Positions 25,301 to 39,100 of a stretch of 64,000 bases of DNA are shown here, in pieces. The notes beneath the pieces are model-generated. The model was not told the origin of the DNA and did not search any database. It was given only the letters and a program-made list of their open reading frames with translations. Origin of the DNA: Lichenostomus cassidix (Eukaryota; Chordata; Aves; Passeriformes; Meliphagidae). The first letter of the stretch is position 1. Each line of letters opens with the position of its first letter. The stretch lies in NCBI GenBank assembly GCA_008360975.2, contig CM039188.1, positions 30,345,944 through 30,409,943 on the forward strand. Reading direction: 5' to 3'. The position numbers were made by a program, and so were the translations under genes.

Positions 25301-28300
25301 CTTTCCAAATTGCTCTATTAACTTCTAACGTCTTTCTATCATTGAAAATTCCTGATTGCTGGTAGAGAATTCCATTTCCAATTTAAAAAGGAGAACAAAA
25401 GAGAAGAAAGTCAGTCTTTTGGTAGCATGTAAAAAATATCAGTAATTTTTTATTTCCATATAAAGATCTAATTAACATAGCTCAAGCTTTATGAAAGGTG
25501 AGAGATAAAAGATACAGGGGAAAACCAGTATTTACCACAAGAAGAACAGCAAATCCTAAAACTGAGAGCAGCCACTAACTTGTGATACAGGACATATCAT
25601 AGGGTGTAAAAAATGAACATTTATTTTCTAAGCAACTTCCAAGCCAAAAGGCAACAGAAAAGCAGCATCACATGGATGAAGCCCTTTTCCTTCATTTTAA
25701 AAAACAGATTATATCTGCTCACTGACAGCAGCCACAATGTATGGCCATACAGCAATAATGATATGGTCTAGGTAAACCCAGTCCTCCATGAAAGATATAT
25801 GCCATGGATTTTTATCTTCATGAAAAGCAATGTGCAACAAATGAATTGAATGCATAAATCTCCAAAGACCCTGAAAATCTGGAAAGCATCAGCAGAGGCA
25901 ACATGTAGAACCAGTGAGTCAATATGAGTCACTCATTACAACAGAACATTACAACACCATTAAATCCTGGGAAAGGGTGACAGCACCAAAACACTTCATT
26001 TGAAAGCAATTCTAACTTCCTAAAGGAGATTTAATAAATGGTCATTTGACAATAAGATTAAATTAGTACCATGTACCACAACCTTTGAATAAACCTGCCA
26101 AAAAATCACAAGGTTCCAGTGCTACTGTATGAAGGAATACCTTCAGGGATGCACATGGTGAGCAGCACAGTTTTGCCCTGACTTTAATGGAAACAACACT
26201 CTCTGTGGACATCATTATGGACAAAGATGTGTTACACATCAGTCCACAAAATGGTGTGGGGTTTCATCTTCCTTTCAGTCCTGAAAGAAAGGTTAATATT
26301 CCCACATCTTCATGACCAGTCTCCATAGACTGGAGCAAAACAGAGAAAACAGAAATTGGAAGCTAGAACATGAGATAAAGCAATGCATCTGATGAGCCAC
26401 GATTTCATTCCAAAATACTGACAACATTAGACTTCTGATCCATGGAGCTACTGCAGGAAATCAGCTTAAAACTACCAGTGTTGTCACGAAAAGCTAACAG
26501 AGCTTGTCTACAGCCAAGATAAAAGAATCCTGCATTTATTTACAGTGACTCTTAAATTAGTTGCTGAATGCTTAAATCACAGGAAAATAAATAAAAAGAT
26601 GCATTTTTGTTTTCTTGCTTTAAGGCCTGAAGATACAGCATGTCATGAGGGATACATGTGATGTCCATCATATAGACATGAAACTAGATCTCCTTTTATG
26701 AAAGAAAATGCTGTTTCATAACTCTGAACCAACAGATGCATTCCGAAATTTTCTAGCAATGGGCAAAACCCACCATTAATAGAACCAGATATACAAGAAA
26801 TAATTTCTGAGGGTTTTTTTAGACTAAGGGAGTAAAAAAAGTCATAACATTGCACTTCTTGAGACACAACCAAAAATATTTGTAAAATATTTGTTGCACC
26901 TGTACTGCATCATCTGCTCAGTGAAATGAAAAGTTCACAGGTAAAGCTTGTCACAGATGGCAAACTTCATTCCCCTTGGAGGATTCTCAGGTAATCACAC
27001 CAAAATACCAAAGCAGAGTAGAAAAACCTTACACCTTGACCACTGTAGATGTGAGAATGATGCAAATGGTGAAAGAGCCTGAGATAAACATTGTGTATTT
27101 TGTGGTTACTTCAAAAACCTTTTACTCTGAGCTCTTTTACTCTGAGCCAGTCCCTCCAGGACTCGTGGCACTGCTCACTAGGAGCCATTTATTAGAAAGG
27201 AAAGCAACTATTTCCCCCTAAATTATTGCTTGGTCATAAACACACTGCAATTCTTCAACAAAATTTAATGTTCTTATTATAGTTACAGGAAATGGCTAAT
27301 TGTGTGCATAATTTTTTTAGTTTTGTTTCATTAAGTAATGTTCAGTATTTATCTCCAGATGGGTTAGGTAAGCACATAAACAAACCACAGCAATTTATAT
27401 CATCCCAATGTGAAAAGAAAGAAGCCATCAGAGTCATTTAATAAGAACAACCTCGTGAATGCAGAATCACAAAAAAAACTAATTTCACACTATTTACATC
27501 AGATACAGTGCTGATGCCATATGGTGAAGACAAAGACTCAAAAAAGAGCCTGAAACACTCTATTCACAAAGTCATTTTGAAGTAACCATTAATGATAAAA
27601 AATATTTATTCCCTTTCCAGGTGTAATAATTTCACTCAGATGAATATAGTTTCTGGCTTCAGAACAGGTTGATTTATCCACAGGGACACTACAGAAATGA
27701 GTAAACATTTCACAAATTTTCGTTCTCAAGGAAAACTTTTAGAGCAAATATGAGAATAACAAATTTAAATTTATTTTTCAAAACAAGTTGTGGCATCAAA
27801 ACAGCTGTCACAGCCTTGAAACCATGCAGGCACCCGTCAGAAACCAAATCCTGATTTGTACCTCTTTCCCTCTCCTCTTTTCTCTCTCATCTGATACAGA
27901 ACAAGCTCTCAATCTAACACACTTTTCTTTGGAAAGGGTAGAATTTTTAAAACCAAAGTTTTAATACCAGCTATAACATGAAAATTCAGAGCCAATGTTT
28001 TACAGACCAGGGTAACCTGAGGTAATAGAGATAAGTATAAAGCTCACCATCCTGTCTGCATCTCCTGTGCTGAGAGTATCTCAGTCATTTACTGTAATGG
28101 GCTTCAAACTGCATTAAAAATTTGCCAAAAGCTCTTTTGGTTTTGGAATAATTTGCCACAAAAGTTTCTTCCAAGAGATGTGTTGATCCTCCTGAAGATT
28201 TTGTTAGACTAATGGGAAAATGTAGTATTAGTGATAGGGATCTCTCATTAAAAAATAAGGATAAGTTAAAAGAATGACAAGGTGCAATCTTGCTATGATG

Positions 28301-29384
28301 TTTTAAAGCAATAAAATATAATGGGACTCTCTAAATGTAAAACTAAAAAAAGAGCTAAAGAAGTTAAAACAAAAACATTATCTTAGCAATTGCTTTTTAC
28401 TTAACTGGAACAAATAATTCCATTTGAGAAAAAAAAACCTCTAGAATTGTGACTGAAAAGGACATATTCCTATTGAAATTATTCATTTGCAACAAAACTG
28501 CCTTTTCTGATTAAAAGTTGTTATTTGTAAACATTTCAGTCAATCAAAACCAGCGGCCACTACTTCACTGTCTCCTAAATGTTTAGTGTACTTGTTGAGC
28601 TAAAGGACAATTTTACTGATCAAAGTTTATCCTGGGGATATTCCAAAGAAAATAAATAGGCAATGAATTTATCATGCTGTTGATAAAGACGAAGTGTTGG
28701 TATTTGTGCCAATATCACCTATACATTTCTAGTTGTAGCAGCTTATTTATAGCTAATAGATATTGAAAATATGCCATTGATCAATCTGGGATATCTTCCA
28801 TTAGTATATACATTTTATTCTCTGATTTAAAACAAAAAAGACTTATAGCATTACACTTGCTGAAAGCAACTGCCTACTTAAACTATTTCTCAAACTTAAT
28901 ATCTTTTATTATTAGGAACTCATTAAGGAAAGTATTCCACAAAGTTTAAAACTTCTTTCATGTTTAATTGCATTTTTGATCATTAATTACAGCTGCAGAT
29001 AGACAGAACTTTTTAAATCTTAATTTTCTCATTTAAGTTTGCAGTAGAGTTTGCTGCCCAATAAATTTTATTTTAGTGCAAAGACAAGGCCCATGTATTG
29101 CTCAACCTTTTAGAAGAAACCCACAGCTCAATCAGAATAAAATTCTATTTATCTACCATTTCATAATACGAGAATGAAAAAGTCATCTGTGCAGCTGAAA
29201 TTTTGAGTTCACTGGAAACCATCTTTAAGATTTATTATTTATACATTTTATAATAGAAGCTATGACATGGAGACTTTTTATTTAGAAATATCTGCTTCAG
29301 GACTGCAGTGCCTGAACTTGTTAGTGGAAGGAGAGAAGTTCTTTATGGCCACTGCAAGAATCCAGCAGTAAGGGGTACAAGGCA
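22301..29384. other. Intergenic, mostly unique AT-rich sequence
   Basis: No gene recognised in these 7 kb; open frames are short and without familiar domains. Contains a T-tract at 23779-23796, a small direct duplication of TTTTACTCTGAGC near 27120-27147, and a stretch at 22992-23056 with repeated TTAAGCACAT words. About 28560-29110 is a low-complexity-poor AT-rich stretch with homeodomain-like cores (for example ATCATTAATTACAG near 28978) and could be conserved non-coding DNA. Confidence 0.4.
22992..23056. repeat. Possible ancient amniote repeat remnant with TTAAGCACAT words
   Basis: AAATTAAGCACATGCTTAAG is followed by TGCTTTGCTCAACAGC and then a second TTAAGCACATACTTTAAA. I recall a very similar AAGCACATGCTTAAGTGCTT passage recurring in reptile and bird genomes, but cannot name the family. 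The word TTAAGCACAT occurs twice and GCTTAAGTGC once within 65 bp. Confidence 0.35.
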
Positions 29385-29464
29385 AACACTGACATATGAG
29401 AGATGGTTGGGATTGATGACCTTGGAGGCTTTTTCCAAGCCCAACAATTCCATGATTCAGTGAT
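29385..29464 (+). mobile_element. CR1 LINE 3' end remnant
   Basis: GATGGTTGGGATTGATGACC, TTGGAGGCTTTTTCCAAGCC and CAACAATTCCATGATTCAGT match, with some drift, the avian CR1 3' terminus (TTGGATGATCTTGGAGGTC, TTTTCCAACC, ATTCTATGATTCTATG). Plus orientation, heavily 5' truncated. Confidence 0.85.
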
Positions 29465-32400
29465 ACCCCATGGTTGGGAGTCAGCAGCACCTGGTGCAAA
29501 GCCCTTCCAGCTCTGGTGTCTCTGCAGGTTTACAGAGCACATCACCCAGTGGTAAAGCACCAGCACCCTGCAGCTCCCATGCTGAGATAAACACCTTTCT
29601 GCTCAAATTGTCTCTGCTGTGCCTTCACAGACACTCTGGCACTGAAGAAAAATGCTCCTGATGCTACTGGGTGCTGGCAGGGTGAGAGGCTGACTGATTT
29701 GACTGAGTGGAACCCTCTGCTCATGGAAACATAACTCATTCTGCTATGGGGTTTTTAAACCATAACGTGGGAATGTTTCTGATAACAAACAGCATTTGGT
29801 TCAATTCAGCAACAAACAAAACTGCTTTTTATTCTTTGCAAGCAACATTTGCCATAGACCCTTTTATTAACCAGTATCACTCGAAAGAAACTTTCCTTCT
29901 TCACTTTCCTTTCCCTCCTTCCCTCTGTCTTTTACAATGTAAGTAATTTGAATTATCCTATCTGATACTCCATTAGTTATGTTCTTCTACTTGCAGAACT
30001 GTATTATCTTCCAGTACGGTTTATTTCGGAAGTTTAGGCTTATAAGCAACAGATCTGAAAATTTTAAAAGTCACATGACTTTAATTATTATTATTTATTA
30101 AAATAATAAATAAATATTATTTTTAAAAATTAACAAATACTATTTATGACAGAAAACATTCTATTTAACTTAGATGTTTATATGAAAGGTTCAGATAGAA
30201 GTAGTTTAGCTGGAAGGAGATGGAGAAAAGAAAAACCTATTTGCCCCTGATATTTCTAGAGATGGAACTGGTGATGAAGAGGGATTTCTTCAGCATCTCA
30301 GATCTACAAAGATTGGAGTATTAATTTCAGTGTTCCTGCTACTATTAGGCTGTGAAGATGGAAAACTCTGGAATAATAAAAACATCCTTCACTGAATATT
30401 CCTCTGGCTGTTGCTTTATTTTTTTAATAAAATAATAAAGGTGTATAGGCAGCTCCAAGGGACTCCATTACATGTCATTTCTAAATATAAAAATCTTTTG
30501 TCCATTTTTACCTAAATATATTTGGGAAAACAGCTGCCTCTAGTCAGGCAAACACAGAGCTAAGACGTCAGTTTTGACATTAATTAGTCCAAAACCAGAC
30601 AATTGTTTTAGGTAATAGCATTAAAAAACTGTTCAGGATTATATAAAAAGAACACAAACAGACCATTTTTTATGTGTAGCTTGGAGAATATCTTTGGGAC
30701 AGATTTTATATATATATATATATATATGTATATATGGAGCAAGAGGCTCCATGGCTGATAAGCAAAATTAAGGCAGCCATGTACATCTTAGTCACAAGTT
30801 TTTTCCTCCTGCTAGGAGCACCTTTAAGAACATTTCCTATTACTTATGAAAATGTTTTTAGGCAATTTCACATATTTTGGCAAGACTAATGCTTTCAGAT
30901 ATTTTTTGTAGTTTCAGAGCTTAGCTCAAACTTACTGCATTTTAAGAGGAATATTAAATGGTTCACTGAAAAACACTGAAATCTTTGCTGATTTGTTTTT
31001 AGTTGCTAAATCCCTCCTATTTCTGCAGAATCAGAGCTCACCTCTGCCCTTCCTTCACTCCCTCACACCACACCTGAGTTCTCCACAGCCCCAAGCAGTG
31101 ATTTATACCAAACCCTCCCCCTGTACTCTAATTTCACTCCTTTTATGAATCCCATGTGCTGTTTTTCCCTTGACCCCACTTTTCAAGTGACAAAGACTGC
31201 TTATCAACAGCTTCCAAGCTGCTGATTTCCCTGTCTCTGACAGTCAGCCTCACACCACTCCTATCATTTATCCACAGGCATTAAACCATAGAGTTTCCAG
31301 CTGCTGCAGCAGCACTTTGTCCTGGAGAAATAAACAATCTGTTTTCAAACCCAGCCGTGACTCAGACCTGTCCTGACTAACAAATAGCATTTCCTTGGAG
31401 GTGGCATCTGACAATTAAGCAGGGCTAATTTCTGAAGCTCCTGCTTCATTAAGGATTATTAAGAGATTAACATTTAATCCACCCTAGTACATAAATGATG
31501 AGGGTGAGGATAAAATATTGAATCTCATTCCTTTGGGTACAATTTTCTTTCAGTACTTGGGGAGAATAATTGCTGGTGAAAGGGAGAGGTTAATGGTGCA
31601 CCTGTCTGCTTATTTGTTTGGTTTTAAATAGAAAACAAAAACAAAAAGAAAAAAATCAGACTTAACTGAGTAAGAAGCCTAGAGCTTATGAACAAACAAA
31701 ATCTCAGAGGTTTCTGATCTTTCTCACACTGCAATGTTTATGGAGATTTTGAATCCTCAGATGATCTTCCTGCCTTTCCTTAGGAACACATCCTACCCCT
31801 AATATAACTAATTATTTGGCTGTCTAAAACCATCTTTCCTTGGTTTTGAGTTTGAACATGACAGGTTAGGCATTGGAAAACACTTTTCAGCATATGTTTT
31901 GCTGTTTGCCTTGTGAAAGTAAAAAGAAATACTGAAGCAACGCTTGTGCCCTTGATTCTTTTAAAAATGAGGCTTTAAGGGAAGAATAATGGGAGTTGGA
32001 TCCTTTCTGACGGCCTTGTTCAGCATTTTGGCACACAGAGATAGCACTTTAAAGAGAGGAAGCAATGGTGATGATTCAGTTTGCTGAGGAATCTTAATGT
32101 TATTTGAAAGCACGACTCCTGTGTTTGTAAATACACTCTGATCATGATTCAGTGCTCACACCCAGCACTTCTGTAGTTATGCTTTGATTTAAAACTCCTT
32201 TCCAGAACTGTTCCACAGCCTTTCCTGCCTATCTATCTTCCTTCTTTTAAATAACACACAGTACAAGATGAAACAAGCCCCAGATGACCATAATAAAGCC
32301 CAGGTGGATGCTAAGTAAACATCTTATATACAGAGAAATGTAGGTGAACTTTTAGCTCCTGTATCAGGACACAGTTTGACAGAGGCAGTGCAAGCACCAG

Positions 32401-35071
32401 AGCCTGTGAAGAGCTTCTGGCATTGCTGGATGATTTTTATTCAAAATTATGTATTCCTCAAACATAATGTCAAATTCCTTTTTTTACAACATCATTTGGA
32501 TTTTGAGTAAGCCAATCAGGTGGTTCCCATTTCCTGATATAAAGGGGATGGAATAATGAAAATGCTCCATTTCAGCCAGAAATACAAGGAGGGATTTGAA
32601 AAACAGAGTCACAAGGATACTGAGCAGAACATCTTCATACAAACATACCACTTGAGCCACTTTATTTCAACGGGGAAGGAATATTATCCCTCCTCAAGTA
32701 TTAGAAAAGGTGTAGGAGTAGTGAAGGAGAAGGAAAGAGGCCTTTCAAATGAGAACACTCAGAGTGAGTCATTGCTATGGTAAGGGGTAGGAAATATCCT
32801 ACTCCTTTTCAAAGACTTCAGAAAGTCATTTGTGTGCTCTGGGCTCATTTATCTGCTTGTAGGATCCTGGGAAAGATGAGAAGTTGGGGGGAAGGAAAAA
32901 TTAATGGACTTGCAGGGCATTTTCTTACCACCCACTCCTGTACAGCTCACAATACTTGGAACATTCTTTACTACATGCTCTTCCTATCTATTTTGCCAGT
33001 GCCAGCTCATAAACCTCAGTCATTTTCTTAGCTGACTACCTGGTAAGATGGAGAGCAGTAAAAGCCTGCACAGGCACTGTCAGACTCTGACTGAATAGGT
33101 GGAAAAATGGTAATTTCTTTTTTTGTCAGAATTGAATTCAAGCTTCCAGCAAATCTGAAACCTCAGATGAGATATTGGGATGATTTTTCTGAAGTCCTTT
33201 TTTCTCGAACAGCCACCTCCCACTCGGTTATGCTGAACAGATAATAAATCCCTGTCAGTCTGTACAGCCTCTGTAGCACTAAGGAACTTTTGCATATCTA
33301 CACAGAGCTCTCTCATGCAAGGCTAGACAGGAAAATAATTTGGTATTCCAAATAATTTGGTGGGACTTTTAATTATCTGATGTCTCTCCTTGGTTGCTTT
33401 TCCCAGATGAGAAGGGAATCTTCCTCAAATAACTAACTGCTATTTCTTAGGCCTTTAAGAGACCAAATCAGGTTGAGGCAACACAAAGTATCAGAAAATA
33501 AACAGTGAAACTCCATTCAGTTGAAAGAGATTTTGCCTCAAATTCATCTGCTCAGATACTCACACCCTCAGTATGCCCAAATTCATCCTATACCTTGGAA
33601 TTTCTTGTGCTTTTCTCTAATACATACAGATCTCATATGGGCTGTAATTCAACTCTGGGCAACTGCTCAAGATTTTTTTTGAGATCCTCTGAAGCACTTT
33701 TTAGCTCAAAGACACTATCATCCTTTCTATTTTAGACACATATATAGGGTACTCTAAATACTCTGAAAGGAAGGAGGAATTGACACAAAAAATAGTGGTT
33801 GGTGCAAAGGCCAAGGTATACCAATTGTATAAACTCATCAGCAGATCATAAGAGCAATTCTCTCATTTGAAAAAAAAATCAAACAAACAAAACAAATAAA
33901 AAAAATTAAACCAAAGAAGAAATCCTTTCATGTATAAGTACTGTTTAGAAAAATAATATTCTTCAAGAGGTAGATCACTTTAAATCACGAAATGCTGAAA
34001 TTTAAGGTGAACTACCAACCAAGCTGTGCTTTATTAAAATATATAATTATAGCTCCATTTTAGCTGTCCTTTATGGCACAGATTACAGCAAGCTGTTAGC
34101 AAAGAAGGGCTGCTATCTCATAAAGATACACAAACTGCATATTGCAATTGTAGAACTCTTCCTGAAGAAAACAGAGCACTAATTGAGTGTTAAATTTCTG
34201 GATTTGACACTTGGAGGCTTTGACAGGACTGGAATGAACAGTAACCCACTGGGAAGCAGGAAAACAACAGCTATGGTGCTGCTGCTCAGTGCACTGCAGT
34301 CTGCTGCTTCAAGGATGTCTGCAGCAGTCAGGAGGATTTACAGCCACGATATTTACATCTGTACACAGCAGGAATCATGCATGGCAGTGGAGTGGGGAAT
34401 GTCTGCGTGAAAAAAGTAAAATACAGGGCTGTTTTTTAAGGAAAGGGAGCAGTGTGTGCTGTGGTGTGACTGGGCACAGCCCGTGCTCTGTGTCAGCCAA
34501 CAACCTTTGCTCTTCTCCCAGCTCTGTACAGCTGCTGCACAGATTTAGAGGTGTTCAGAGCAGACAGAACAGCCTGGGGGAGGTGTGGCTGGAGCAGCAG
34601 GGTCACTGGATTTACAAAACCCTGCTCCTGGCATCAGGCTGCAAGGTGTGGACAAGGACAGGCAGCAGCTCACACTCACATGGAGATTCCCAGTGCTCCT
34701 TCTCCTCACTGAAGCCAGTCCTGTTGCCCTGTGTTCCACTGTCCCCCTAATTCACCCTAAAAGATGCCTCAGTGTTGGTGATGCTCTTCCATTTGTGGGG
34801 GAACTGACTCAGAGTGCTCTGATCTGAAGTTCCTGTGTTTTGGTACAAACTGAAAAAAAATGCCCATGTTAAAAATTGACTTTTGCTGGCTCAGTGGAGC
34901 TGCTGAAGGGCAGCTGTGCAAGGCAGAGCCCGGGGGTGGCCAGACAGCTCTGATATGGAAGTGAACTGGAATATCCCACAGGAATGGTGTGGTGAGATAA
35001 GAAAAAGCTGTGAGCAACCTAAACCAAAGTAAGTTACAGCTATGTCCCTAAACAAGAGAAATAAACAACAT
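29465..35071. other. Intergenic, nothing recognised apart from simple repeats
   Basis: Unique-looking AT-rich DNA. It contains the (TA)n tract at 30707-30735 and an A/T-only stretch near 30085-30130. The part from about 34,240 to 34,960 is richer in G+C and CTG/CAG-like words but shows no CpG island, exon or known repeat that I can identify. Confidence 0.45.
30707..30735. repeat. (TA)n dinucleotide microsatellite
   Basis: An alternating TA run of about ten units interrupted by one TG and resuming as TATATA. Confidence 0.9.
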
Positions 35072-35330
35072 TGTTAGAGAATGGAGCAGTGAATGAGGAC
35101 ATGTGTGATTGACTGGAGAAGGCACCACCTATCCTAACCTGTGGATAGTTTGCTAACCAACCATAATGTGATAAGGAGCACTTGCCATGCATGTGAAGAA
35201 AGGGTATAAAAAGTGTACCAAGAAATCATGAGGAGCTGATGCTTGCACCATGGTAGGTGTGAGTGTTGAGTCCACTGTCAGAATGGGATGACTGGATACA
35301 GAAAAAAATGGGTACTGGAGGTAAGTTAAC
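35072..35330 (+). mobile_element. Possible degenerate solo LTR
   Basis: The stretch opens TGTTAGAGAATGG and carries GGGTATAAAAAG (35204-35215), a good TATA box. It is followed after about 10 bp by a decayed poly-A-signal-like GAAATCATGAGGAGC and then GATGCTTGCACCATGG. That order (TG start, U3, TATA, poly-A signal, R region) and several words resemble avian endogenous retrovirus LTRs. I see no matching second LTR and no retroviral coding sequence next to it, and the 3' CA end is not clear. An unrelated TATA-containing stretch is possible. Confidence 0.35.
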
Positions 35331-35469
35331 ACTTGAGTACAAGGTTATGCACTTTGTTGCAAAAACTTAGCTGAACTGAGCATCCTAAAGTGAGAAGCTG
35401 TGCACAACAGGAGAGGTCGAGCACTTGCCAGCTCTGAAGGAAGGGAAAAGGTAAGAAGGCAATTTCTTG

Positions 35470-35870
35470 TGTGGGCAGAGAGATATCAAGAAGATGTGGC
35501 AAGTACTAAGGAGAATCACACAAGGTGCTAGTTCATGGCCTGAAGGCTCTGAAGAATCCCATTTATCTATGTTAAAATATAAAGAATTAAAACCTGATGA
35601 GAGCAGAGGCATCACAATTTGGAGAAAGTCTTTACTCCAAAGAGACAAGATTAAGCAACCTGGCCTGTTCAGTTTAACTAAACAAGAGCTGGAGAGAAGT
35701 ATGATTTCTCTCAGAAAATACTTCAGAGACATGGCAGGAAAGGTTAAGACATTTTTAAAGCTAAAATATTGGAAAAGCAACTACCAGGTATAAACTGCGT
35801 TGAATATATCTCAGCAGTAGTGTAGATGACAATTTTGATCAGAAGAGTGGTCCTAAACAGCCTCCCATGA
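35470..35870 (+). mobile_element. Old CR1-like LINE fragment (ORF2 C-terminal region)
   Basis: CAACCTGGCCTGTTCAGTTT with AACTAAACAAGAGCTGGAGA and then AGTATGATTTCTCTCAGAAA resembles an ancient CR1-like passage that reads '...GLFSLTKxxLERSMISLxKYxRD'. The local frame gives GLFSLTKQELERSMISLRKYF. The downstream CAGGTATAAACTG and CTAAACAGCCTCCCATGAGA fit the following passage of the same element (TGGATATAAACTGGCC; GGAACAGCCTTCCAAG). A 108-codon open frame here (35467-35793) is therefore best read as a LINE relic, not a host gene. Confidence 0.55.
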
Positions 35871-36039
35871 GAAGTACCTGAAGAAACATTTTGTAGATGG
35901 GATATATTTTCATTTTATTCTAAACATTGATCAAAGATAATAGTCTAGCTCTTTTGTATTTTCACAGAAAAATGCTAAAGCATAGCACTGAAATTCATGT
36001 TTCCTTATGCTGACTGAAGATCAGACATTTACAAAAAGT

Positions 36040-36110
36040 GAATAATATTTGCATAGCAAATGAGCATCTAATAACATGCAGTAAGACATGCAAAGTCAAA
36101 TTTGCATGAG
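36040..36110. promoter_or_regulatory. Cluster of POU octamer motifs (candidate enhancer)
   Basis: Two perfect octamers ATTTGCAT lie at 36047-36054 and 36100-36107. A near-octamer in the opposite sense, ATGCAAAG, lies at 36088-36095 between them. Three octamer-type sites within 61 bp in plain AT-rich intergenic DNA is more than expected by chance. POU-homeodomain factors act widely in neural enhancers, so this could be a distal element, but no conservation evidence is available here. Confidence 0.3.
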
Positions 36111-39100
36111 ATATTAGCTTTTATAAACAGCTAATGTCTCTGTCATTATCCCCTTTACGAGCCTGTTGTTGAAGGGTTTTTAAGAGCCTCATAATTTTCA
36201 GTTGATGGGTTATAAAAATAACAACTTGATTTGGGTGTTAGCTTAAAATGTTAATCACATTTCACACTACAAAAACCAGAAATCAGTGCTATCACCATCT
36301 ATGCACTCTACACAAAGGTGAGTCCAGTTTTAAAGCATTCATGACATCAACTTTGTATAGCATGAAAAGGTTTGATCTGAAACTGGCAATGTTGGGAGGA
36401 GAAGATGTTACTAAGTGTGCTTAATCCATGAAAATTGCATCTGTGCTGTAGGGCAACTTCTGGATATTCCTGGTCAGGGGGAGTATCAGGTGTCCAACCC
36501 TGCATCATCTGTTCCTGTGGACATCAAAGTATTTTTAAAAACCACAGTGAAAAGATTTAACTTTTAATGAGAGCTTCTGGTACCTGCTATTTGTTACTCC
36601 CTTTTACAGCAGCCAGAATGATTAGTCTGTGATTAATGCTAATTAACGTGATGCTCTGGCTTAGCTGTTCCTGTACACCAATGAGCAGTCATGTTTTTGC
36701 TTGAATTCCTGGATTTACATTCATTGGAGTTTTATCTCATCTGCCAGAGCAAACAGAAACTGGCAGTTTTCACTTCATATGGTTTTGCAGATTCAGAGTT
36801 GAACAGAGCATTTTTCTTCCTCTGTTTGAAAGCAGAGCAAGATCCTTGCTCACATTCACGAGGCTCCAGTGAACACAGAGAGCTCTATTCTGCCCACCCT
36901 GGCCAGGTTCAGCCTGGAGTAACTTGGCACCAGGACAGGAGCTTCTAACTCACCCTTTTGTCATGCAAGCAGAGTACCAATTTCTGGGATTTCCCTCAGA
37001 GGAGCTGATGAAGGGCACACAAACCAGTCTGTGATATAATGGATGGTTTCAGCAGTCAGCCCTCATTGCTGCCTGGACACTAAATTAACCCATCACAGTT
37101 GTTTGCAGTATTTCAGATATTTCCTATAATAAATATAAAAAGTTCAGGTGATGTTTGTAGTGACCTAACCTTCTTTATTTATATATTGTCATCTAAGCAG
37201 CTGTTAAAGGCATGCATTAAACTCCTGCACATTTACAAGTAGCCAGGTGCAATAAAAGATGAATTGTGTGCTACTATGTATTATTGTTAATTTTGAATTG
37301 ATTTACAGCTAAAACAATGGTTTCTTTCTAAGAATCCCACTTCTGTTCTCACACTGGTTGCACAGTGATGTAATTTAAAAGATATTGGTACAGACTTCCC
37401 TGGAATAACTATGAGACAGCAGATTCTAGTCTGAGGCAGAAAAAGAACATGGAGAAAAAAAATATATATATACACAAATGTTTTTTGGCTGTCCAGCTGA
37501 TACTCCAACCTCACAGGCAAATTTGCTACTTTAGCAGTGATTTGTCAGCTTTGGGGTATTTGGAAATGTGAATTCTCATGTGCAGATTGTCTCAGCACTG
37601 AGTTTATTCCAGTCTATGCCACCTTGAACACCTCCTCCAGCAGGTGCACAGCCCCTCTGCACATGGCAGAACAAGCTCTGTGCCTCTCAGGCACAGCCCA
37701 CTGGCTGCTGGAAGCTTGAAAAGAGGGATGGGCATCATTTTATGCCTCAGCTTTACCTCTCATGAAGCAGATTCCCTCCTCAGTGCAAACCCCTGTTCAG
37801 AGATGGGTGCTGATGCTTGATCTCTTACCAACTGTGAAACTTTCTTTTTGTTTGAACCAGATAAATTCCCATTCATGCAATGCTTCAACTTTCTTACAAC
37901 TACCAGAAATCAAGAACTCATCAAATTAGTTTTATTCCTTCATTTTCAAACTCCAGCTGAAGAGTAGGAAAAGAGAGGCTGGTGTGGCTCTTTAAGCTGA
38001 AACAGGTATTTGCCACTGGTTTCTATTTCAGTCACTTTACCTCACCATTGCTGCCTGAGGTGCACAGATCATTCAGGTACCAAATCATCATAACAGAAGC
38101 CAAAATGCATTTTATGAGGCTGGGAAGCCCTTGAGGATGGCACCAGGGTTAAATGACAGCTTTTGTTCAGCTCTGTGCTTCGCTGTGTCCGCGGGCTCTG
38201 GCAGCAGGTGATGCACATGTCTCTGAGAGTGCCTTACTTACTGATTTGGAAGAAAGCACCAACATTTCATCCTGCCTGCTGAATTTAACTTAGATGGATA
38301 GACAGAAACTGAATGCTAATAATGGTAGAAGAGAAGAAATAACTCTACATCGCTGCCAGCTGAGCTTTCCTAATTGCTGGCCCCAAATTTGGGAGTTAGA
38401 GCAGAGCTGAGTTTTGTGAGCTGCTGTGACTGCTACACTAAAGGAAATCCTCTCTCTGCACAAGAGTTTCTTTCTCCCCTTCACTGAGCAAGTGATGCTA
38501 TGGGCCAGTAAACAAGGAGGATAAAAATATTTTGCCATTTGGCAGTCTGAACAGGTACTTTTTTTACACAGAAGCTGGCTGGAGTTGGAAGCAGCCTAAA
38601 GAAAGACTTTAATGACACTGGAAGTAAAGGATAGAGACCTTTGACATCTGGAGCATGAGAAGTAAGTCCTTTTCACCTCCACCATGCCCTTCACATCCCC
38701 CAGTGACCTCCTCTCTGTTAAGCAATTACACTTGAGGTGTCACACACACCCCTGCATGAGAGCAGGTTAGACCAGAGGGAAAAACAGCTGTACAACAACA
38801 GCAAAAGGCAGAATGATCAGGAAGAAGCTGTTGCCTCAGGTCAGGAAATTTGCTGCCAAATAATATTTCTAAGCAAACTGATAAATTGGCCCCACCACCC
38901 ATCCCTACTCTTTGCTCGTATGAAAACTGGCATGACCCACAGCCCACTGACTGTGTGAGGCTGAAGGGCAAAGCACTGGCTTTGCTCATGGCTGTTCCCA
39001 GAGGATGGAGAAGTCAGATCTCTCTGGAGAGACACACAGGTTTCCACAGGGGCTGTACAGGTGCAGCAGAAGCTCCTGAGGAATGCTGGTGTGACCTGGG

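Noticed and set aside
27120..27147. Direct duplication of TTTTACTCTGAGC
   Set aside because: A small two-copy slippage product with no link to any other feature.
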